From Dolomedes plantarius (lineage: Eukaryota; Arthropoda; Arachnida; Araneae; Dolomedidae), in contig OU015491.1 of the NCBI GenBank assembly GCA_907164885.2, forward strand, positions 118,804,931 through 118,868,930: a DNA stretch of 64,000 nt, given 5' to 3'. Below, one piece after another: positions 57,690-64,000 of this stretch. A program made the translations under genes and the position numbers. The notes beneath the pieces were generated by a model. The model was not told the DNA's origin. It did no database searches and saw nothing but the letters and a program-made list of their open reading frames with translations. Every line of letters begins with the position of its first letter. Position 1 is the first letter of the stretch.

Positions 57690-58344
57690 TAAATGCGACG
57701 ATTAATGTATACAATTGATGTAAAAAAATATATATATATATTTATAAAAAAATCGTAAGGGATATTTTTATAGACAAAATTATGTAGAAGAAAATATTCA
57801 AATTAAATGTACAGTTATATAGTACAGTTTGAGGAACATAATATCTTTTATTTTATTTTAATATTTTTTTGGATAATGTCCAATCGTCTGTCGCATTAGC
57901 AAGAAAAATATTTTTTTTGTCTATTTAGTTGTTATGCACGTGACGATAAATTTATTTAAAGTACCAGAATAATAAATCACGTGATCAGAATTTAATAAAT
58001 TAAATTCTAAAAATTAATCTTTAAAATTCAATCAAAATTCAGAAAATGGAGGCAAAGATTCGAAAAAGATTCATTTTAAGGGAATTTTTATGATCTTTCT
58101 TGTGATATCAATTTTATAACCCTCAAATTATTATTTTAAACGCAAACTTAAAAAACAATTACTAAAACAGCTTAAAAATTTAATTTAAAAAAATCTAAGA
58201 AGAAATTTTCAAAAATCTTTCTTAATGCACCCCTATACTGTAAAAGAAATCGCCATGCAAAATTTCAGCCCTTTATGTCCAGCAGTTTGGCCTGAGCATT
58301 GTATGTCAGTCAGTGAGTCATTTACGGAATTGTTTTATATATAT
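57690..58344. repeat. Right arm of inverted duplication (empty site)
   Basis: Reverse complement of 54,160-56,282 without the piggyBac insert. The target survives as a single TTAA at 58,000-58,003. Divergence between arms looks like roughly 10-15 percent with small indels. Confidence 0.85.
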
Positions 58345-58349
58345 AAGAT

Positions 58350-59190
58350 ATGAGACGTGGCAATGATCTGATCACTGTATACAGGTTAAAAATGATGATT
58401 ACAAAATTTCAAGCAACTGGTTTATTACAGGATCTGCGACAAAAAGGAAGACCAACAAGATCCGTTGCAGCATCAGATCCATTTGTAGAAGAAATGGACG
58501 CTTTATCGGGGTCAACAACACTTGGAGAAGGAAGATGTCGTGAGATCTCAGGCCGAACTGGCATTCCTTAATGCAGCTGTCAAAAGGCCTAAAGGGGAAT
58601 CCTAACCTCGGTACCCATGCAAAATTCAGCCCCTCCATGAACTTATCGCCCCCGATTTTCTATAGCGGCAAGTACTTAGCATAATGGGCGTTTCAGCAAA
58701 TTGATGAAAGTGAATACTGGCTGTCAATGTGTTTTGGATTGATGAAGCCAATTTCAGTCTAAGCGGTTCTGTAAATCAACGAACCCCGGAATTGAAGCAA
58801 CGGAAAACTTTACAGCTTACACGAAAACTCCATTGCGTCAGCCGAAAGTCCCGGCGTAGTAGGGACTCATCTCGTCATTCGGGATAGGACCGTTTTTCTC
58901 TCATGGCTCTGTTTTTCAAAATGTCAATGTCACTGTCACAGGATGTCGAGGGTTGTGGGAGCTACCTAAAGTCGTGCGTCTACAAATAATGTACAACGTC
59001 ACTGGGAATGTTTATAGAATCTATCCAACAGTACGTTCTCACAATACCTACAGAAATGCTATTTAATGCTGTCCATGACAGCATACCTCGTCTTCACATA
59101 TAGGTCCCAAATGATGGTCGCCAAATTGGAAATTTGTCTTGAGGAACTTTTGTTACAGATGCAACGCCATCTGGAGGACATAACTGTAAT
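58350..59190 (+). pseudogene. IS630-like transposase relic
   Basis: A first piece (58,350-58,571) reads LITVYRLKMMITKFQATG then LRQKGRPTRS, a helix-turn-helix end with a GRP motif. After several stops, DEANFSLSGSVNQRTPELKQ (about 58,742-58,800) matches the first catalytic Asp region of DUF4817-type transposases. Later traces include NVTVTG near 58,925. No complete end repeats were found. The relic begins directly after the right arm of the inverted duplication and is decayed throughout. A Tc1 relic is a less likely alternative. Confidence 0.6.
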
Positions 59191-59200
59191 TAATTATGGA

Positions 59201-59664
59201 AGTTTTATTTATTTATTTTGTGTGTGGTGGTGGTTGGTGGGTGGGGGTGTTAAGGGGACAAACTACCCATAAATCTTTAAAACATTCGAAGTTTTGAAAA
59301 AGATATATGTTAAAACCTGATCACTTCTGAACAAAATAAAGCAAACCGAATGAAAATATTACGCTTAGTTCCGGATATATTGATATTCTAATTGTTTAAT
59401 TATTGATCAAGTTTATGGTAAGAAAAATTTTCAACTCATTTTTCACAAAATGTAATTTTGCATCATTCCGCAACTGATATCTCAAAAACTATGAAACATA
59501 ATTCCATTAAATTTTAATCACTACATATTCATGTTATTTTATTGCATCTGAATTGGAATTATTGCAATCACTGCAAATTTTGTTATTTTTTCAGGGGTAA
59601 ATTAATACAAAAATTTAAGGAAATTTTAAGTATATTTTGAGCAGTTTTAAAAAATTTAAAAAAT
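59201..59664. other. AT-rich DNA, nothing recognised
   Basis: No element or gene. A G/T-rich patch is at 59,217-59,255. Confidence 0.5.
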
Positions 59665-60925
59665 ATTTTAATGTTGAATATACCGAAGAATTTTGTTATA
59701 TTCCGTTTAGGTTACTAAATTAACGTTAAATATTAGTTAAATTAATTAAATACCTCAATTTGCTAGTTTTCCTAATAGTCACTTGCTTACTTTAACTTGG
59801 TAAAAGTGTTTGAAAAATAGAACAATTTAATTTTTTAGTTGGTCCCCCCAAAGTGTGGGAATCTCGCTGGTTATCTCTAAGCTTAAGCTATTTTTGTGTT
59901 CTGGGAACACTATTTACAATCGCCACATCTCGGAAAATAGCCCATTAAAATCAGTCCGTTTCTTTTGAAAATGCCCTGTGGATCTTTAGAATTGGATTCC
60001 TTTTATGTATCGGCTAAGGTTTCTAAAAAGAGCGGATATTTAGACTCCCAGCAGTACCCTTAAATTGCACTGTAATTGCTATTTAAAGCCGCCGTTAATT
60101 TAAAGCCGTTCATCAATTTAAATTTGCCGATCTACTGTCACCTTGTTAAATACCGACAGCCTTATCCATCTGTTAAAAAGCTTCCGGGCACTTGCTAGCC
60201 GTGGGAATCTGACCACGTGGGTAGGAGAGGACGCGTTCTAGTTCTCACCTTCTCTCTTTCAATTAAAAATTGCGCCTCCTACGTCACTTGAAGGCTTGAC
60301 CAATAGGGTGTTTTCTCCATTCGCGCTCTCCGCCGTTGGCGTTAGTATTGTTCCGTTTTTGGCGATAAATCGCTCTACCCTGTTCTACCGGCTAATCGTA
60401 CGGGAGGAGCAAAAAAAAAACTCCGCCGATCCTGTACGCTGTCTCTCAGCTACTTTTCCCTACGTTTGCGTGGCTTGGCGTTTTTTTTCCAGTGTTCCGG
60501 TAACCCTTCTCCCCTGTCTTTCTCCTGCTTCCTCGGTGGAAAAAAATTAGAGTGAGCCATTTTTCCTAAGAGAGAAGTCGGTCTTTAAATTGTATACGTT
60601 TAAGCACCCCTTCAGTTCTTGGCCCTGGCCTCGACTGTATCGGGGGGCTATTTTTATCATACCATTCTGCTGTTTCACTTTAGACCTGAACGGTCATCCA
60701 ACATAGAAGCTCCTGTAAACTGTGAGTTTCCTTTCTTGGTAGTATGTATTCAAGAACCAGCTCAATGCTTCATGAAGAATAAATTTTTTTAATCATTACA
60801 ACAGACTTCCAACTTATTTTAGTCTATTTTCCAACTTTCTTTGAACGACCATCAAGATGACGTTGCAGTGAAGATTCCTGAGTTTTCGACAACACTAGTT
60901 TTGTACTACGCTGTACGAATAAATT
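59665..60925 (+). repeat. Left arm of large palindrome
   Basis: About 1.25 kb, the reverse complement of 61,310-62,560. The outer edge starts near GAATATACCGAAGAATTTTG. It contains GTGTGGGAATCTCGCTGG (59,857), a GC-richer core with CCAATAGGGTG (60,299), an 84-codon frame (60,296-60,550), several AATAAA signals, and ends at GTACTACGCTGTACGAAT. Composition is clearly less AT-rich than the surroundings. The frame is not a known protein. Confidence 0.92.
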
Positions 60926-61309
60926 TTTTTAATCCTTAAAAAAAATAATAATAAAAAAAAAATTCTATCTTGAAGAAATTTGTGTAATATCTGGAAGTGC
61001 TGATGAAACTATTTTTTGTACACAATGAAGATACAGAGTTCTGTGTATTGATGCAATATTAATCAGAGTTCACTGTGATGATGAAAGTCTGTTAAAAAGA
61101 GTATCAACAAAAGTTCGCTACCAGGAGCTCAAGAGGAGAAATTCTGGAGAGGTAGAGATACCAGTTCATCAGATATATATATGCTAGAAGAATTATCTGG
61201 AGGAGGTGAATATCAAAGAATCAGGAGGATATGAAGACTTCAAATTACCGGAATGTCAGCGATGTAGATACTTCAAAGAAATACTGAAGAAAATTAACTT
61301 CAGTTTGGC
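60926..61309. other. Spacer of the palindrome
   Basis: About 380 bp, A-rich on the plus strand, with a 67-codon plus-strand frame (61,206-61,409) running into the right arm. No motif was recognised. Confidence 0.6.
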
Positions 61310-62560
61310 CGAATTCGTACAGCGTAGTACAAAACTACCGTTGTCGAAAATTCAGGAATCTTCACTGCAACATCATCTTGATAGTCGTTCAAAGAAAGTT
61401 GGAAAATAGACTAAAATAAGTTGGAAGTCTGTTGTAATGATTAAAAAAAATTATTCTTCATGAAGCATTGAGCCGGTTCTTGAATACATACTACCAAGAA
61501 AGGAAACTCACAGTTTACAGGAGCTTCTATGTTGGATGACCGTTCAGGTCTAAAGTGAAACAGCAGAAATGTATGATAAAAATAGCCCCCCGATACAGTC
61601 GAGGCCAGGACCAAGAACTGAAGGGGTGCTTAAACGTATACAATTTAAAGACCGACTTCTCTCTTAGGAAAAATGGCTCACTCTAAATTTTTTCCACCGA
61701 GGAAGCAGGAGAAAGACAGGGGAGAAGGGTTACCGGAACAATGGAAAAAAACGCCAAGCCACGCAAACGTAGGGAAAAGTAGCTGAGAGACAGCGTACAG
61801 GATCGGCGGAGTTTTTTTTTTTGCTCCTCCCGTACGATTAGCCGGTAGAACAGGGTAGAGCGATTTATCGCCAAAAACGGAACAATACTAACGCCAACGG
61901 CGGAGAGCGCGAATGGAGAAAACACCCTATTGGTCAAGCCTTCAAGTGAAGTAGGAGGCGCAATTTTTAATTGAAAGAGAGAAGGAGAGAACTAGAACGC
62001 GTCCTCTCCTACCCACGTGGTCAGATTCCCACGGCTAGCAAGTGCCCGGAAGCTTTTTAACAGATGGATAAGGCTGTCAGTATTTAACAAGGTGACAGTC
62101 GATCGTCAAATTTAAATTGATGAACGGCTTTAAATTAACGGCGGCTTTAAATAGCAATTACAGTGCAATTTAAGGGTACTGCCGGGAGTCTAAATATCCG
62201 CTCTTTTTAGAAACCTTAGCCGATACATAAAAGGAATCCAATTCTAAAGATCCACAGGGCATTTTCAAAAGAAACGGACTGATTTTAATGGGCTATTTTC
62301 CCAGATGTGGCGATTGTAAATAGTGTTCCCAGAACACAAAAATAGCTTAAGCTTAGAGATAACCAGCGAGATTCCCACACTTTGGGGACCAACTAAAAAT
62401 TAAATTGTGCTATTTTTCAAACACTTTTACCAAGTTAAAGTAAGCAAGTGACTATTAGGAAAACTAGCAAATTGAGGTATTTAATTAATTTAACTAAGAT
62501 TTAACGTTAAATTAGTAACCTAAAAGGAATATAACGAAATTCTTCGTTATATTGAATGTT
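61310..62560 (-). repeat. Right arm of large palindrome
   Basis: Inverted copy of 59,665-60,925, differing by scattered substitutions and short indels (I judge about 4-5 percent). The mirrored frame at 61,683-61,937 shares its first 41 residues with the left copy, then shifts. The outer edge ends with a small palindrome, AATATAACGAA/TTCGTTATATT, near 62,529-62,555. Confidence 0.92.
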
Positions 62561-64000
62561 TTATGTTCAATTGTATTTTGAATTATTTATTTTATAGATA
62601 AAATAGGAATTATATATTTAAGTGTAAAATTAATTTCATAGTTCTGCGCGCAAGCCAGTCTACAATAAAAATACTTATATATCTAAACATAACAAGGTAT
62701 ATCTAAAACATTTAAAAAAAAATAATTATTTTGAGAGTTGAAAATTTGTTTATTAAAATAAATATATCAATTTATCATGTACATAAAATTTTGGAAAGTT
62801 GGGAGTAAATTGAAATAGTTACAAAGAGTCAAAAACTATGAAAATATGTCTTATTTCCTCGACTTAACGGTCATGAGTCCCCTTAAATAAGACCCGACGA
62901 TAAGTACAGAAACGCAAAAATGTTATCTTACGTTTCTGTACTTATTACGTCACCATAAGTTAATTCCATTGTATTTGGCTGTTTAAATTGTTTACTGATT
63001 TTTGAATGATATGGTAGATTCTTTAAACGTTCCACCGGTAAGCAACACATCAGTTTTTCTCTTAATATAAATAAAATTTGCAGTAGGAATTAATCAGTAG
63101 GAGGAAGGCATTATACTAAGAAAATGAATTTTGAGTTATGGGAAGTAAATCTGAATTTCTTGTTTTCAAGCATGAAGCGTAGAATTTAAGAATGTTTAAT
63201 TATAAGGAAAGTGTAAACATGTATACCGCAAACGATATGACAAACGTCAAAATACCAAACTTAGTTTATATGCCATTTTCCCCTATTGTAAATTTTGAAA
63301 ATAATAATTTTGTCTAGCTATTGTGAAATATTAATCACTATGGCAAAATAACGAGATACCATTAATAATTTGCTTTCTGTTTGTTTTTACGATTATATTA
63401 AGATTATGGGTTTCAATTCTGAGGATAACTGAGGAAAAAGTGAAAAATCTACAATTGAGGTACTATTTTACTTAAATCTGAGACTTAAAACATTTTGTTT
63501 ACGTTTTGTACATAAGCGATTTCGTAATAATACATAGCGATTTTGTATACTACGTAAACGAGATATGTATGATACATTTATGCAGTTAGGTACTTTTTCA
63601 ACATTCATAATACTTCATTTCATTATGATCAATGTTGAATTAATAAAGAAAAAATGGGCAACACTGAATAATGACTATGCAAAATTTGCTAAATATGTCC
63701 ACATTGAGAAAAAGAATACTACAAAAATTAATTAAACAATATTAAATAAGAGCATTTTGAAATAAGAGGGTAAACGACCTTTATTTTATCAACCTTTAAG
63801 TAACCTTTATTTTCATGTGATGAGAAAAAAAAATTAAAAATTCTACCAAAAAGCAAATAACTATTCATTTTTACAACTCCTCTTCAAGCACAAGGTTGGT
63901 AATGAACATCATAGTATAGAAACTAAAAGTAAGTAATTATAATATGATGCAATTTTCTATCATAACTCGGGGCTTATCACTTATAATAAAGTACATTAAA
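62561..64000. other. AT-rich DNA, nothing recognised
   Basis: No gene or element recognised, apart from the hairpin at 62,900-62,945. Confidence 0.5.
62900..62945. repeat. 15-bp perfect stem-loop
   Basis: ATAAGTACAGAAACG and its exact reverse complement CGTTTCTGTACTTAT are separated by 16 nt. It could be a tiny TIR remnant or a chance hairpin. Confidence 0.8.

Larger units (their letters stand above)
52908..57690. repeat. Mosaic of direct and inverted repeats
   Basis: It opens with AACTAGCTGAAGTACCCGGC and TGCCCGGG. A repeat containing GTTAACCAAAAT, ACACAGTATAAATAACATAG, GAAATGTTATACACAT and ATAAACTCCTCAGA recurs at about 52,945-53,065, 53,085-53,250, 56,540-56,640 and 56,680-56,820. A second direct repeat (GTTGTTTAAAA, CATATGAAAATAA, ATGAAGTTAAC) is at about 53,680-53,790 and 54,050-54,160. 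TCGAAATTAATTACC at about 53,618 recurs inverted at about 57,545. The block ends with ACAAACATTCATTTTTATAT near 57,670. The layout suggests several copies of one dispersed repeat in both orientations. I cannot name the family. Confidence 0.65.

Noticed and set aside
60296..60550. 84-codon frame in the palindrome arm as a gene
   Set aside because: The mirrored copy shares only the first 41 residues before a frameshift, and the sequence matches no family I know. A conserved gene would keep its frame in both arms.

Overview
This window looks like nuclear DNA of an arthropod, most probably a spider or other chelicerate. The lineage is a low-confidence inference from the AT-rich background, the many long (AT)n and (AC)n microsatellites, and the mixture of Tc1/mariner, IS630-like, hAT, piggyBac, SINE and Ty3/gypsy sequences. 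Nothing bacterial is present: there are no operons, no rRNA and no CRISPR. Almost everything recognisable is a transposable element or a relic of one. The single host-gene trace I can support is a 130-bp exon at 4667-4796 (+). It resembles the juxtamembrane part of a receptor guanylate cyclase, so much of the left part may be intron of that gene.

Layout. 1-13.3 kb: AT-rich DNA with a tRNA-derived SINE, the exon, several small TIR elements, a GC-richer island of unknown nature and microsatellites. 13,372-23,092: a complete Ty3/gypsy LTR retrotransposon on the minus strand, with 707/708-bp LTRs about 99% identical, TSD TCGAC, a polypurine tract, an open gag-protease-RT-RNase H frame and a broken integrase frame. 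23.7-28.7 kb: a piggyBac-like MITE, a nearly intact Tc1 element with one frameshift, and a decayed Tc1 element. 29.6-33.1 kb: two inverted-repeat elements and a 702-bp hAT-type element with a perfect 8-bp TSD. 33.6-39.7 kb: microsatellites, then a 2.7-kb TIR transposon with a decayed transposase-like gene, abutting a 1.3-kb mariner relic. 40.5-44.2 kb: nested relics (IS630-like, hAT, and an IS630-like deletion derivative carrying a 927-bp piggyBac-like insert). 45-51 kb: mostly featureless AT-rich DNA. 51,486-52,886: a complete Tc1 element with an open 337-codon transposase and matching TIRs. 52.9-58.3 kb: a mosaic of direct and inverted repeats with a piggyBac relic in one arm of an inverted duplication; the other arm keeps the empty site. 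58.35-59.2 kb: a transposase relic. 59.66-62.56 kb: a palindrome with two arms of about 1.25 kb around a spacer of about 0.38 kb.

How the parts relate. There is no pathway here. The elements form a layered insertion history: piggyBac-like into IS630-like, piggyBac into an inverted duplication, and DNA transposons into (AT)n tracts. The only full-length intact transposase frame is the Tc1 copy at 51.7 kb. I found no convincing undescribed functional system. The items most worth following up are the large palindrome, the 2.7-kb transposon of uncertain superfamily, and the young-LTR, broken-integrase retrotransposon. All family assignments come from reading motifs; no database search was run.
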